Below are positions 19,072 to 28,655 of a stretch of 64,000 nt of DNA, one piece after another. Below the pieces are notes generated by a model. It saw nothing but the letters and a program-made list of their open reading frames with translations. It was not told where the DNA came from and made no database searches. Location of the stretch: contig NZ_JAIUJS010000008.1 of NCBI RefSeq assembly GCF_020166345.1, positions 61,319-125,318 of the forward strand, read 5' to 3'. This stretch comes from Winogradskyella vincentii. Its GTDB lineage: Bacteria; Bacteroidota; Bacteroidia; Flavobacteriales; Flavobacteriaceae. Both the position numbers and the translations under genes were made by a program. Within the stretch, counting starts at the first letter, position 1. The number at the start of each line of letters is the position of its first letter.

Positions 19072-22000
19072 ATGAAGAATATTTGTAAGAGACTAATCCA
19101 GATTTTTTGTTTATGCCTTTTTATTTGGAGTTGTAGTAACCAACCAACTCGAGATTTATATCCAGAAGAACTTATTGGAGGTTTTGAATTATTGCCTTCA
19201 ACAATGACTGGTATTGACTTCAGTAATACAATTAATGAGTCCAAGATGTTTCATCATTATTTTTTTAGTCAAATTTATCTTGGATCTGGAGTAGCTATTG
19301 GAGATATCAATAATGATGGTCTTGCCGATGTGTTTTTTGGAGGTAATCAAGTTGCAGATCGATTATATCTAAATAAAGGAAACTTTCAATTTGAAGATAT
19401 AACCAAGAAATCAAAAGTAGCTCGAAATTCTGGCTGGACTTGGGGTGTTTCTATGGTAGACATTAATTCCGATGGTTATCTTGATATTTATGTGAGTAGA
19501 AATGGAAATTCGCTTAAGCTGGAGGATAGGCGAAATCAATTATATATCAATAATCAAGATTTAACTTTTACAGAATCAGCACAAAAATATGGTTTGGCAG
19601 ATATTGGTTTTTCAACAGAAGCGGTCTTTTTTGATATGGATAATGATGGAGATTTGGATATGTATCTAGTTAATCAGCCTGCAGATAAGAAAGTTCTTTT
19701 AACAAATAAGGTTACACAAAGGGATGCTGAGTCCTTTAAGGATAGACTTTACAGAAACGAAAATGGAAGATTTAGGGATATTTCTGAAAGATCAGGAATT
19801 TCAAGGGAACTAGCTTATGGTTTGAGTGTAAGTGCTTCAGATTTTAATAATGATGGTTTTATAGATTTATACGTAGCAAATGATTATGCTCAACCAGACT
19901 TCATGTATTATAATAATGGCGATGGTACTTTTACCAACGTAATTAACGAACAATTAAGGCATATAACTCAATTGAGTATGGGTTCGGACACTGGAGATAT
20001 CAATAATGATGGATTAATTGATCTTATTACAACCGATATGACGCCTGAAGATCATTACCGGTCCAAAACTAATATGGCCTCAATGAGTACAGAAGCATTT
20101 AATATGATGGTAGATGCTGGAGCTCATTATCAATATATGACCAATACACTTCAAATCAATACGGGAATGGGTACATTCTCTGATATTGGCAATATGGCTG
20201 GTATGGCTTATACCGATTGGAGTTGGTCAAGTTTAATGGTGGATCTTGATAATGATGGCTTAAAGGATATTCTAGTGTCTAATGGTATTAAAAAGGATGT
20301 AGATAATAATGACTATAAATCAATATTAAACTCCTTAAATAAAGACTCAACCACCGTAGATTATTTGTTTGAAATTAGTAAAAATGCACCTTCACAACCT
20401 ATTTCCAACTATGCCTTTAAAAATAAAGGAGATTTTGAATTTCAAAAAATGACAAAGGAGTGGGGATTTAGTACACCTAGTTTTTCTAATGGAATGGCTT
20501 ACGGTGATTTGGATAATGATGGAGATTTGGATGTAGTAGTTAATAATATTCAATCTGAAGCATTTGTATATAGGAATAATGCGACAGGGAACTTTCTAAA
20601 GATAAAATTAGAAGGCTCTATGAACAATAAATTCGGTTATGGAGCTAAAGCAATTATTTATCATAATGGAAAGAAACAAATAGCTGAGAATCTAGTAACG
20701 AGGGGTTATTTTTCTTCTGTAGAGCCACAATTGTTATTTGGTTTAGGTAAAGATACTATGATAGAAAAGGTAGAAGTTATTTGGCCAAATGGTAAAGTAA
20801 ATGTTTTTGAAAATATCAAAGCTAATCGAGTTATTGAAGCAGATATTGCAGATGCGAAAGCAATTAGAATACAGAAGGAAAAAAGTGATCCATTTTTTGA
20901 AAATATTGATGTTCAAGACTTAGGGTTAGATTTCACACACAAAGAAAATGAATATGATGATTGGAAAGAACAAATATTATTACCGCACAGGTTATCTCAA
21001 AACGGCCCTTTTTCCGCCACAGGAGATATCAATGGTGACGGATTAGAAGATATGTTTGTTGGTGGTGCTAAAGACCAATCAGGTGTTCTTTACATACAAA
21101 ATAGTTCAGGTAAATTCTCTAAGAACAGTTCACAACCATGGAATTCAGATAGTGGGTCTGAAGATCTGGGATGTTTGTTTTTTGACGCAGATGGTGATAA
21201 AGATTTAGACTTGTATGTGGCTAGTGGTGGTAATGAGTTCAAATTAGGGGATAATGCATTACTAGATAGGCTCTATATTAATGATGGCGTAGGGAATTTC
21301 AGTAGAGATTTAAGGGCCTTGCCATCTATAAAACAAAGCTCTCAAAGTGTTGCTTCGTCAGATATTGACAATGATGGTGATTTAGATTTGTTTGTGGGCA
21401 CAAGGTTAATTCCTGGACAATATACGTTTCCTGCTGACAGCTATTTACTGATTAATGAGAATGGTAAATTTAGAAAAGCCTCTACAGAAAGAGCTCCTGC
21501 TCTAGAAAATATCGGAATGGTTACTGATGCGGTGTTTACTGATATTAATAAGGATGGAACACAGGATTTAATGATAGTTGGTGAATGGATGGAAGTGAAA
21601 GTACTTCTTAATGAAAACGGAAATTTTGAAGATAATTCCACAGATTTTGGATTAGAGGATACACGAGGCATTTGGTGGTCTATCACAGCAGCAGATTTAG
21701 ATGGGGATGGCGATGAAGATTATGTCTTAGGTAATTTGGGTAAGAATAATAAATTCAAAGCTTCTGAGGAACATCCTTTTAAGGTTTATGCCAATGACTT
21801 TGATAATAACGGCACTAATGATGTGGTATTGGCTAAATTTTACAAAGACGATTATGTGCCAGTTCGTGGTAGGGAATGTACGAGCCAGCAGATGCCTTAT
21901 GTGGCAGAAAAGTTTGAGGATTATCACAGTTTTGCATCTTCTAAACTATTTGAAATATTACCAGAAGACAAGGTTGATGATGCTGTAATTTACGAGATTA

Positions 22001-22371
22001 AAAGTTTTGAGAGCATTGTTTTAATCAATGAAGGAGATCATTTTGTTAAGCGATTATTACCTACTGCTGTGCAGATTTCACCAATAAAATCGTCTTTGGT
22101 AACTGATGTGAACAAAGATGGGATAATGGATATTGTCTTAGCTGGAAATCATTATGGTGTTGAGGTAGAAACCACAAGATACGATGCTGGATATGGCGCC
22201 GTACTTTTAGGAACAAGTGATGGAAATTACGTGGTACAATCACCAAAACAAAGTGGATTTTATGTACCTTTTGATAGTAGGAATTTATCTCAAATAACAA
22301 TTAATGGTAAAGAATCCATTGTTGTTACAAACAACAACGACCAATTAAAAATATTCAGTACCAAGGGTTAA
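19072..22371 (+). CDS. FG-GAP/VCBS repeat lipoprotein with ASPIC/UnbV domain (CRTAC1-like)
   Basis: 1099 residues with lipobox Cys21 (IWSC). At least thirteen calcium-loop repeats of the form D.N.DG..D are visible (DINNDGLADVFFGG, DMDNDGDLDMYLV, DIDNDGDLDLFVG), implying two seven-bladed propellers. Between them, at about residues 510-585, lies an ASPIC/UnbV-type domain (GYGAKA, PQLLFGLG, VIWPNGKV). Such proteins accompany SusCD loci in marine Bacteroidota, where they probably bind glycans or other proteins at the surface. No catalytic residues are recognised. ATG 19072 is preferred because the nearby ATG at 19065 leads to a stop within eight codons. Confidence 0.85.
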   Translation: MKNICKRLIQIFCLCLFIWSCSNQPTRDLYPEELIGGFELLPSTMTGIDFSNTINESKMFHHYFFSQIYLGSGVAIGDINNDGLADVFFGGNQVADRLYLNKGNFQFEDITKKSKVARNSGWTWGVSMVDINSDGYLDIYVSRNGNSLKLEDRRNQLYINNQDLTFTESAQKYGLADIGFSTEAVFFDMDNDGDLDMYLVNQPADKKVLLTNKVTQRDAESFKDRLYRNENGRFRDISERSGISRELAYGLSVSASDFNNDGFIDLYVANDYAQPDFMYYNNGDGTFTNVINEQLRHITQLSMGSDTGDINNDGLIDLITTDMTPEDHYRSKTNMASMSTEAFNMMVDAGAHYQYMTNTLQINTGMGTFSDIGNMAGMAYTDWSWSSLMVDLDNDGLKDILVSNGIKKDVDNNDYKSILNSLNKDSTTVDYLFEISKNAPSQPISNYAFKNKGDFEFQKMTKEWGFSTPSFSNGMAYGDLDNDGDLDVVVNNIQSEAFVYRNNATGNFLKIKLEGSMNNKFGYGAKAIIYHNGKKQIAENLVTRGYFSSVEPQLLFGLGKDTMIEKVEVIWPNGKVNVFENIKANRVIEADIADAKAIRIQKEKSDPFFENIDVQDLGLDFTHKENEYDDWKEQILLPHRLSQNGPFSATGDINGDGLEDMFVGGAKDQSGVLYIQNSSGKFSKNSSQPWNSDSGSEDLGCLFFDADGDKDLDLYVASGGNEFKLGDNALLDRLYINDGVGNFSRDLRALPSIKQSSQSVASSDIDNDGDLDLFVGTRLIPGQYTFPADSYLLINENGKFRKASTERAPALENIGMVTDAVFTDINKDGTQDLMIVGEWMEVKVLLNENGNFEDNSTDFGLEDTRGIWWSITAADLDGDGDEDYVLGNLGKNNKFKASEEHPFKVYANDFDNNGTNDVVLAKFYKDDYVPVRGRECTSQQMPYVAEKFEDYHSFASSKLFEILPEDKVDDAVIYEIKSFESIVLINEGDHFVKRLLPTAVQISPIKSSLVTDVNKDGIMDIVLAGNHYGVEVETTRYDAGYGAVLLGTSDGNYVVQSPKQSGFYVPFDSRNLSQITINGKESIVVTNNNDQLKIFSTKG

Positions 22372-22490
22372 TCTATTATGCTGTATAGTTCCATTTTATA
22401 GAGAATAAATAAAGAGCATAAATATAAATAATTATAAATCAGTACTTTAAATAAATATACTAATTGTCCTACAAAACGTTAAAAATTGAC

Positions 22491-22541
22491 TTGTATAGTT
22501 TTTGTATAGGTTGCTTTTCACGTTTTTTTGAATTATATTCA
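22491..22541 (+). promoter_or_regulatory. Candidate promoter and direct repeats upstream of the first T9SS binding protein
   Basis: TTGTATAG occurs at 22491-22498 and again at 22502-22509, 11 bases apart; TGTATAGTT also occurs at 22382. Just downstream, TTG at 22511 and TATATTCA at 22534-22541 are separated by 20 bases, the spacing of Bacteroidota -33/-7 promoters, though the -7 box has two mismatches. The repeats could be an activator or repressor site. The rest of the 22372-22579 gap shows nothing further. Confidence 0.4.
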
Positions 22542-22579
22542 CGTTCTTGTATGAAATATTAACTAAATAATAAACAAAC

Positions 22580-23935
22580 ATGAAAAAAATTACTTTTTTA
22601 TCTTTTCTTTTATTGTTCTCATTAGGGTTTTCGCAAAATCTGTTGACCAATGGAGACTTTGAAACAGGTGATGGTTCCAATTGGGGCGGAAATAGTACTA
22701 ACGGTACTAACATCAATGTGATTGATGATGGTTCGGGTTCTAATTTCGTTAACCAATCAATTATTACTACAGCAGGTGATGTATGGCGAGTTGGTATTGA
22801 CCAAGCGGTAGCGTTAACTCAAAATGAGACCTATACACTTTCTTTTGTTGCTTCAGCAGATGCCAATAGGACAATCATTGCAGGTATTGGCAAGGCAGGT
22901 GGTGATTTTGCGTCAAATACTGTAGAGCAAGCTATCACAACAACACCAACTGCTTATACAATGGATTTGGTTGCAAATTTTGATACAGTTGCAAATGGAA
23001 GTAGAGTGCTTTTTGATTTAGCAGCATTTACGGGTACAGTTACTTTAGATGATATATCTTTAGAATTAGTTGTTACTACATGCAACAATGGAGTGCAAGA
23101 TGGTGATGAAACTGGTGTTGATTGTGGAGGTGCAATATGCCAACCTTGTGCGAACCCACCTTCTGGACCACCAACTGTGGCGCCACCAGCTAGAGCCGCA
23201 GCAGATGTGAAATCGGTTTATAGCAATGCATATACCGCTGAGCCAACTGATGGAGCTCAGACTTTTGGAGGTGCAGTGACAAGTGAAATTGATTTTTCTG
23301 GTGATCAGATCGTTTCAGTGACAACTCCAGTTTCAGGCGCAGGACTACAATATCAGTATTTTGGTGTTCCTTTTCTAGACCTGTCAGGAATGGATACTAT
23401 GCATTTCGATTTTTATTTTGAAGGAAGTGCGAGTGCTGCAGGAACCGTACTTATTGTAATAGCTCAGTATTCAGACGGTACAAATATTCAAGAGAACTTT
23501 GATGTTACATCTTTAGCTTCTAACACATGGCATCAGTTTGATGTTGATTTTTCAGATTTCGACGGTAATCCTACATATGCCAGAGATGAGATACAACAGG
23601 TTATCGTTCAAGTAGCTGGTCCTGAAGGTCAATTAGTTGGCCCATTTTATTATGATAACTTATACTTCCATAATAATATGGTGTTAAGCACAGATCAATT
23701 TGAAACAGCTGAGTTTAGTGTATTCCCTAACCCAACAAACGGTGAGTGGAATATCAATAGCAATTTAGAGATGAGTAAAGTGGCTCTATTTGATATTTTA
23801 GGTAAAGAAGTATTAACTATTACACCTAATGCAATGGAAGCAACAATCGATGCTTCTTCATTCAAAACTGGTGTTTACTTCGCTAGAATTGAAGGTGTAA
23901 ACGGTACTAAAACCGTAAAACTGGTTAGACAATAA
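22580..23935 (+). CDS. T9SS-secreted carbohydrate-binding protein (CBM4/9-like) with type A sorting domain, copy 1
   Basis: 451 residues with a Sec signal peptide ending GFSQ. Residues about 20-165 look like a CBM4/9-type jelly roll (LLTNGDFETGDGSNW, VTLDDISLEL). A cysteine-rich linker (CNNGVQDGDETGVDCGGA) follows, then a second beta-sandwich (about 210-365). The last ~75 residues form the type IX secretion sorting domain (FSVFPNPTNG, KVALFDILGKEV, TGVYFARIEG, ending KLVRQ). No catalytic residues are seen. It is likely a cell-surface or released glucan-binding protein that helps the glucanases. It ends before a strong terminator. Confidence 0.8.
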   Translation: MKKITFLSFLLLFSLGFSQNLLTNGDFETGDGSNWGGNSTNGTNINVIDDGSGSNFVNQSIITTAGDVWRVGIDQAVALTQNETYTLSFVASADANRTIIAGIGKAGGDFASNTVEQAITTTPTAYTMDLVANFDTVANGSRVLFDLAAFTGTVTLDDISLELVVTTCNNGVQDGDETGVDCGGAICQPCANPPSGPPTVAPPARAAADVKSVYSNAYTAEPTDGAQTFGGAVTSEIDFSGDQIVSVTTPVSGAGLQYQYFGVPFLDLSGMDTMHFDFYFEGSASAAGTVLIVIAQYSDGTNIQENFDVTSLASNTWHQFDVDFSDFDGNPTYARDEIQQVIVQVAGPEGQLVGPFYYDNLYFHNNMVLSTDQFETAEFSVFPNPTNGEWNINSNLEMSKVALFDILGKEVLTITPNAMEATIDASSFKTGVYFARIEGVNGTKTVKLVRQ

Positions 23936-23960
23936 GTCTATTTTGTAATAGATTACTTAT

Positions 23961-23992
23961 AAAAAGTGGTTGTTATAACAACCACTTTTTTT
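23961..23992 (+). terminator. Intrinsic terminator
   Basis: A 15-bp perfect palindromic stem (AAAAAGTGGTTGTTA and its complement) runs straight into a T-run, 25 bases after the stop of the upstream T9SS protein. It separates the two paralogous secreted-protein genes. Confidence 0.85.
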
Positions 23993-24029
23993 GTAAATAC
24001 TAACTTTATTTAACTAAAATTCAATCTTT

Positions 24030-25322
24030 ATGAAAAAATTTACATTCCTGTTCTTGGCATTGGTCATAACACTTGGAATTTCTGCTCAAGAATTACCTTT
24101 AGATTTTGAAGTTCCTGAGGATGATAATTGGAGCACTTTTAATGGTGCAACAGCTATGGTTGTGGTGGACCCAACTAATGCCTCTAACCAAGTGTTAGAG
24201 TTAACAAGTAATGGTGCAGACTTTGATGGTGCATCTATCAACATGGGGACATATATTGATTTATCAGATGATAATAATAACACTATAACTTTAGAGTTTT
24301 GGACACCAGATGCAACACCTAGAACACATTTGCTCAAATTAGAAGGAGCGTCAAGTAGTCCTACAGTTACAGAATTATACTTTAGCACTACAGCAGCCGG
24401 ATGGCAAACCGTAACTATTGATTTTGGCGCAGGTTTATCAAATGATTATCCAATTTTAGTGTTATTTGCGGATTCTGGGTCAGGTAATACTGCAACAGGG
24501 ACATATTATATTGATGATATAGATGGGCCAAATGGAGCAATAATTCCACCAGACCCAGTACCTTCTGGTCCGGCAAATGTACCGAACGCACCGGATTCAG
24601 AAGTTTATAGTATCTATAATGATAACCCAGGCTTTTCAACTAATTTTCCGGTTGCTTACACTTTTGGCACCCTTTCTGGTGAACCAGATTTAGACCCTTC
24701 AGTTACAGAGAATAAAGCACTTAAATTTAATTTTGGAGTCGCGGGTTGGGGGCAAGGTGAAGGAGGTCCTGATGATGTATCTTCATATAGCTTTGTATCA
24801 TTTGATTATTGGGCTGGCCCTACGGTTGTTGGTTTTGATTTTGTATTAATTAGCAACAATGGTGGAATTACAGAACATAAGTACCAAATCAGTATTCAAG
24901 AACCTGTTGTGAATGAAGCTTGGACTAAAGTTCAAATTCCTATGTCTTACTTTACAAATATTGGTTTTGCAGATACGGCATTATGGCAATGGAAATTTAG
25001 TCCACTTAATGATAGTGTAGATAATAGTGGAATTGTATATGTTGATAATATTCTATTAACTCAAAACTTACTTTCTATAAATGAATTTGAAACTGCTAGT
25101 TTTAGTGTATATCCTAACCCAACAAATGATGTTTGGAATATAGAAGGTATTTCTGTTATGATTAAAGTTGCCTTGTATGATATTTTGGGCAAAGAAGTAT
25201 TAACGATCACACCTAATACTACTGCGGTAACAATAGATACCACTACATTTAAAACAGGTATATACTTCGCTAAAATTGAAGGTGTAAACGGTACAGAAAC
25301 TGTTAAGCTTGTTAGACAATAA
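24030..25322 (+). CDS. T9SS-secreted binding protein with type A sorting domain, copy 2
   Basis: 430 residues with a signal peptide ending GISAQ. The C-terminal sorting domain is nearly the same as in the upstream neighbour (FSVYPNPTND, KVALYDILGKEV, TGIYFAKIEGVNGTETVKLVRQ). The N-terminal domain (about 20-170: LPLDFEVPEDDNWSTFNG, TYYIDDIDGP) and the central domain (about 185-345, ending VYVDNILLTQ) are both beta-sandwiches of carbohydrate-binding type. They are not closely similar to those of copy 1. No enzyme motif is seen. The pair shares the export route but probably binds different glucan features. Confidence 0.78.
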   Translation: MKKFTFLFLALVITLGISAQELPLDFEVPEDDNWSTFNGATAMVVVDPTNASNQVLELTSNGADFDGASINMGTYIDLSDDNNNTITLEFWTPDATPRTHLLKLEGASSSPTVTELYFSTTAAGWQTVTIDFGAGLSNDYPILVLFADSGSGNTATGTYYIDDIDGPNGAIIPPDPVPSGPANVPNAPDSEVYSIYNDNPGFSTNFPVAYTFGTLSGEPDLDPSVTENKALKFNFGVAGWGQGEGGPDDVSSYSFVSFDYWAGPTVVGFDFVLISNNGGITEHKYQISIQEPVVNEAWTKVQIPMSYFTNIGFADTALWQWKFSPLNDSVDNSGIVYVDNILLTQNLLSINEFETASFSVYPNPTNDVWNIEGISVMIKVALYDILGKEVLTITPNTTAVTIDTTTFKTGIYFAKIEGVNGTETVKLVRQ

Positions 25323-25352
25323 TCTAATTGATGCAATTATAGTTTTAAATTT

Positions 25353-25387
25353 AAAGCGTGTTAATATTTTATAAGCACGCTTTTTTT
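25353..25387 (+). terminator. Intrinsic terminator
   Basis: An 8-bp stem (AAAGCGTG at 25353-25360 with CACGCTTT at 25376-25383) with a 15-base loop merges into a seven-T run. It follows the second T9SS protein gene by 30 bases and probably closes the glucan-binding part of the locus. Confidence 0.8.
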
Positions 25388-25437
25388 ATTTTAAGTTTTC
25401 AATTAACTAAATTTATTCTTCAACAATAAAATCATCT

Positions 25438-27555
25438 ATGATAAAGAAGACAATTTTCATATTATGTATGTCATTGTTATTGTTTGGGTGTAACCAGAAG
25501 GCCAGTCAACAGGTAGGTGAAAATGGTGCCAACCCAAATGATTTAATAAATGAAACTAGTCCCTATTTATTACAGCATGCTTATAATCCTGTAAATTGGA
25601 AAGCTTGGAATGATGAATCATTAGCACTTGCCAAAGCACAAAATAAGCTGATTGTTATTTCGGTTGGTTATTCTGCATGTCATTGGTGTCATGTGATGGA
25701 AGAGGAAAGTTTTGAAAACGATTCTGTCGCCAAATTAATGAACGAGAAATTCATCAATATAAAGGTAGATCGAGAAGAACGACCAGATGTAGATCAAGTA
25801 TATGTTAATGCTGTGACCTTAATGACTGGCAGTGCAGGTTGGCCTTTAAATGTTATCACACTGCCAGATGGTAAGCCAGTTTTTGGAGGTACTTACTTTA
25901 CCAAAGACCAGTGGTTAAAAGTATTAGAACAGACCTCTTCGCTTTACGAAACAGAACCACAAAAAATGATAGCCTATGCTGAGAAGCTTACCGAAGGTGT
26001 TAAAAAAACGGATTTAATAGAAGTCAATAATGAAGAAAATCCATTTAAGGAATCAATACTAGAAAATATAGTTGCTAACCTAAAGACTAATTTGGATTTT
26101 GAACTAGGAGGTCAGAAAAAGGCCCCTAAATTTCCAATGCCTAGTCATTTAAATTTTTCATTGCGATATGCACATCATTATAATGATAAGCAACTTTTAG
26201 ATCATGTCACTACGTCATTAGATAAAATGGCTTATGGTGGTTTATACGATCAAATTGGAGGAGGTTTTTCAAGATACTCTGTAGATGGCAAATGGCATGT
26301 GCCGCATTTTGAGAAAATGCTTTATGATAATGCACAATTAGTTAGCACATATGCTAATGCATATAAGTTAACAGGTAATAAGTATTACAAACAAATTATT
26401 ACTGAGACTTTAAACTTTATTAAAAATGAAATGACTTCGTCAGATGATGCATTTTATTCATCAATTGACGCGGATAGTAAAAATGAAAGTGATGAATTAG
26501 AGGAAGGCATTTACTATACTTGGACTAAAGAGGAATTACAGAAAATTTTAAAAGAAGACTATGAATTGTTCAAGCAATATTATAACGTTAACAATATTGG
26601 GTTTTGGGAAAAAGGTCATTACATTTTGTATAAGACTGAATCTGATTCTCAGTTTAAAGAAAAAAATCAATTAGACCCAATTCAATTTAGTTCTAAACTA
26701 AGTGAATGGAAAAAGTTGTTATTGGCTGAAAGAGATAAGCGAAAATCACCAAGATTAGATGATAAGGCATTGACATCATGGAATGCAATGATGTTAAATG
26801 CGTACTTAGATGCCTATAAAGCAATTGGTGATAGCGAATATTTGCAAATAGCATTAAATAATGCAGGATTTATAAGGGATAAACAAATACAAAATAACGG
26901 TCAATTATTGCACAGTTATAAAGATGAAGTTAGCTCAATTGATGGATTTTTAGAGGATTACGCACATGTAATTAGTGCATATATCAATTTATATCAAGTG
27001 ACTATGGACAGGTCATGGCTAAACCTTGCAAAAGACGTAATGGATTATTCAATAAAACATTTTCAAAATAAAGAAAACAGAATGTTTTACTTTACTTCAA
27101 ATAATGGCTCCAGTTTAATTGCAAGAAAAACCGAAGTTTATGATAATGTAATACCAGCATCTAATTCCGTTCAGGCCAAGAACTTATTTCAATTGGGGTT
27201 ATATTTTTATGACAAAACATATTTAAATTTAGCTAACCAAATGTTGAGTAACGTAAGTAATGAGTTTGAAAAGTCACCTACAGCATTCACAAATTGGTTA
27301 GAGCTATATTTAAACTATGTTAAACCATTTTACGAAGTTGCTATTAGTGGACCAGAGGCGAATGATAAATTGAAGGAGATCAATAGTGCTTATTTACCAA
27401 ATATAATTGTTGCTGGATCATTAAATGATGATGATTTACCATTATTAATTAATAAATTTACTGAAGGTAATACGTCAATATTTGTATGTGTAAATGGGAC
27501 TTGTAAGTTGCCAGTACAAGAAGTAAAAAAGGCCCTTAATCAGATTAAAAAATAA
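25438..27555 (+). CDS. DUF255 thioredoxin-domain lipoprotein (YyaL/SSP411 family)
   Basis: 705 residues. The lipobox Cys is residue 18 (LLFGC). The N-terminal thioredoxin-like domain (about 35-200) has the family hallmark NETSPYLLQHAYNPVNW and a CHWC motif (Cys81, Cys84). The rest is an (alpha/alpha)6-barrel like that of N-acylglucosamine epimerases (GGLYDQIGGGFSRYSVDGKWHVPHFEKMLYDNAQL). Family members are widespread but poorly characterised. Most are cytosolic; a lipoprotein version is less usual. It lies between the PUL secreted proteins and the LacI gene, so a role in glucan use is possible but unproven. Confidence 0.85.
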   Translation: MIKKTIFILCMSLLLFGCNQKASQQVGENGANPNDLINETSPYLLQHAYNPVNWKAWNDESLALAKAQNKLIVISVGYSACHWCHVMEEESFENDSVAKLMNEKFINIKVDREERPDVDQVYVNAVTLMTGSAGWPLNVITLPDGKPVFGGTYFTKDQWLKVLEQTSSLYETEPQKMIAYAEKLTEGVKKTDLIEVNNEENPFKESILENIVANLKTNLDFELGGQKKAPKFPMPSHLNFSLRYAHHYNDKQLLDHVTTSLDKMAYGGLYDQIGGGFSRYSVDGKWHVPHFEKMLYDNAQLVSTYANAYKLTGNKYYKQIITETLNFIKNEMTSSDDAFYSSIDADSKNESDELEEGIYYTWTKEELQKILKEDYELFKQYYNVNNIGFWEKGHYILYKTESDSQFKEKNQLDPIQFSSKLSEWKKLLLAERDKRKSPRLDDKALTSWNAMMLNAYLDAYKAIGDSEYLQIALNNAGFIRDKQIQNNGQLLHSYKDEVSSIDGFLEDYAHVISAYINLYQVTMDRSWLNLAKDVMDYSIKHFQNKENRMFYFTSNNGSSLIARKTEVYDNVIPASNSVQAKNLFQLGLYFYDKTYLNLANQMLSNVSNEFEKSPTAFTNWLELYLNYVKPFYEVAISGPEANDKLKEINSAYLPNIIVAGSLNDDDLPLLINKFTEGNTSIFVCVNGTCKLPVQEVKKALNQIKK

Positions 27556-27611
27556 TTAAATAACGTCAATTCAATTTTAGGAGTTGATGATTATTTAAAA
27601 CAAATCAAATT

Positions 27612-28616
27612 ATGACCACACTAAAGGAATTAGCAAAATTGCTTAACATATCGGTTTCGACGGTATCCAAAGCTTTGAATGACAGTCATGAGATTAGTGA
27701 GCAAACCAAGATTAGGGTGCATGAGTTGGCAGAAAAGCTCAATTATAAACCTAATAGAATTGCACAACAATTAAAGACAAACAAGACCAAGACAATAGGA
27801 GTAATATTACCCACGGTCACTAATCCATTTTTTGCAGAGGTATTACATGGTGTAGAAACTGCCGCTTCCAAAAATGACTATGACATTATTGTATGCTTAT
27901 CTGAAGAGACCTGTGCAAAGGAAGCAAGAAGTTTAGAATTGCTTTCTAATGGCAGTGTAGATGGTTTTATAATTGCTGTGGCAAGAGAGAGTCAAGTCAA
28001 ACAACAATGGGACCATATAGATTCTATAATAGATAGAAAGATTCCAGTACTGATGTTTGATAGGGTAGTGAAAGATATAGTTTGTGACAAGGTGATTGTA
28101 GATGACTTTCAATCGGTTTATGAAGCCACAAAATATCTTATTGAAGAAGAAAAAAGAAAGAATATATTACTTATTAGTAATATTGAAGAATTGAGTGTTG
28201 GTAAACTTCGAATAAAAGGATATAAGCAGGCAGTTGAAGAAAATAATCTTACAAGTGATGTATTAAAACTTGATAATGTTGATGACGTAGAAGAAGCATT
28301 GTTCAATTACCTTAAGAAGAATAAGGATATTGATGCCATAATTTCTAACGACCATATTACTGGTATTGTTGCGATTAATATGGCTAGAAAATTAGGCAAG
28401 GAAATACCAAAGGATATTTCTGTTATTGGTTTTGGCTATGAAAACACTCAGATTATTTCAAGCCCTAAAATTTCTATAATTCATCAAAAAGCATTTGAAA
28501 TAGGTGAAATTTCAATAAAACTATTAATTGAAAATCTCAATAACGAAGCACACGAATTACAGACCATAATTGTGCCCAGTGAACTTAAGTTAAGTGGTTC
28601 AACAAAAAAAGCCTGA
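27612..28616 (+). CDS. LacI-family transcriptional regulator
   Basis: 334 residues. The N-terminal helix-turn-helix and hinge (TTLKELAKLLNISVSTVSKALN, residues 2-58) are typical. A periplasmic-binding-protein-like sensor domain follows (TIGVILPTVTNPFFAEVLHGVE onward). The protein should repress or activate carbohydrate genes in response to a sugar or sugar phosphate. It is the only one-component regulator in the locus, making it the best candidate controller of the cytosolic glucan genes. I found no repeated LacI-type operator upstream of those genes. The stop codon lies inside a terminator hairpin. Confidence 0.93.
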   Translation: MTTLKELAKLLNISVSTVSKALNDSHEISEQTKIRVHELAEKLNYKPNRIAQQLKTNKTKTIGVILPTVTNPFFAEVLHGVETAASKNDYDIIVCLSEETCAKEARSLELLSNGSVDGFIIAVARESQVKQQWDHIDSIIDRKIPVLMFDRVVKDIVCDKVIVDDFQSVYEATKYLIEEEKRKNILLISNIEELSVGKLRIKGYKQAVEENNLTSDVLKLDNVDDVEEALFNYLKKNKDIDAIISNDHITGIVAINMARKLGKEIPKDISVIGFGYENTQIISSPKISIIHQKAFEIGEISIKLLIENLNNEAHELQTIIVPSELKLSGSTKKA

Positions 28617-28632
28617 TCTAACGACCAGGCTT
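28604..28632. terminator. Terminator shared by the lacI-type gene and the facing lipoprotein gene
   Basis: AAGCCTG (28609-28615) pairs with CAGGCTT (28626-28632). On the minus strand the stem is followed by a seven-T run (the A-run at 28604-28610), so it best serves the minus-strand lipoprotein gene. It also overlaps the stop codon of the plus-strand regulator. Confidence 0.7.
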
Positions 28633-28655
28633 AACTAAGTATTTTTTATTGGTAT

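Noticed and set aside
11..28616. Alginate or alpha-glucan assignment of the locus
   Set aside because: No polysaccharide lyase, GH13 or GH65 is present; GH16, GH17, GH30 and the GH149-like enzyme point to beta-1,3/1,6-glucan.
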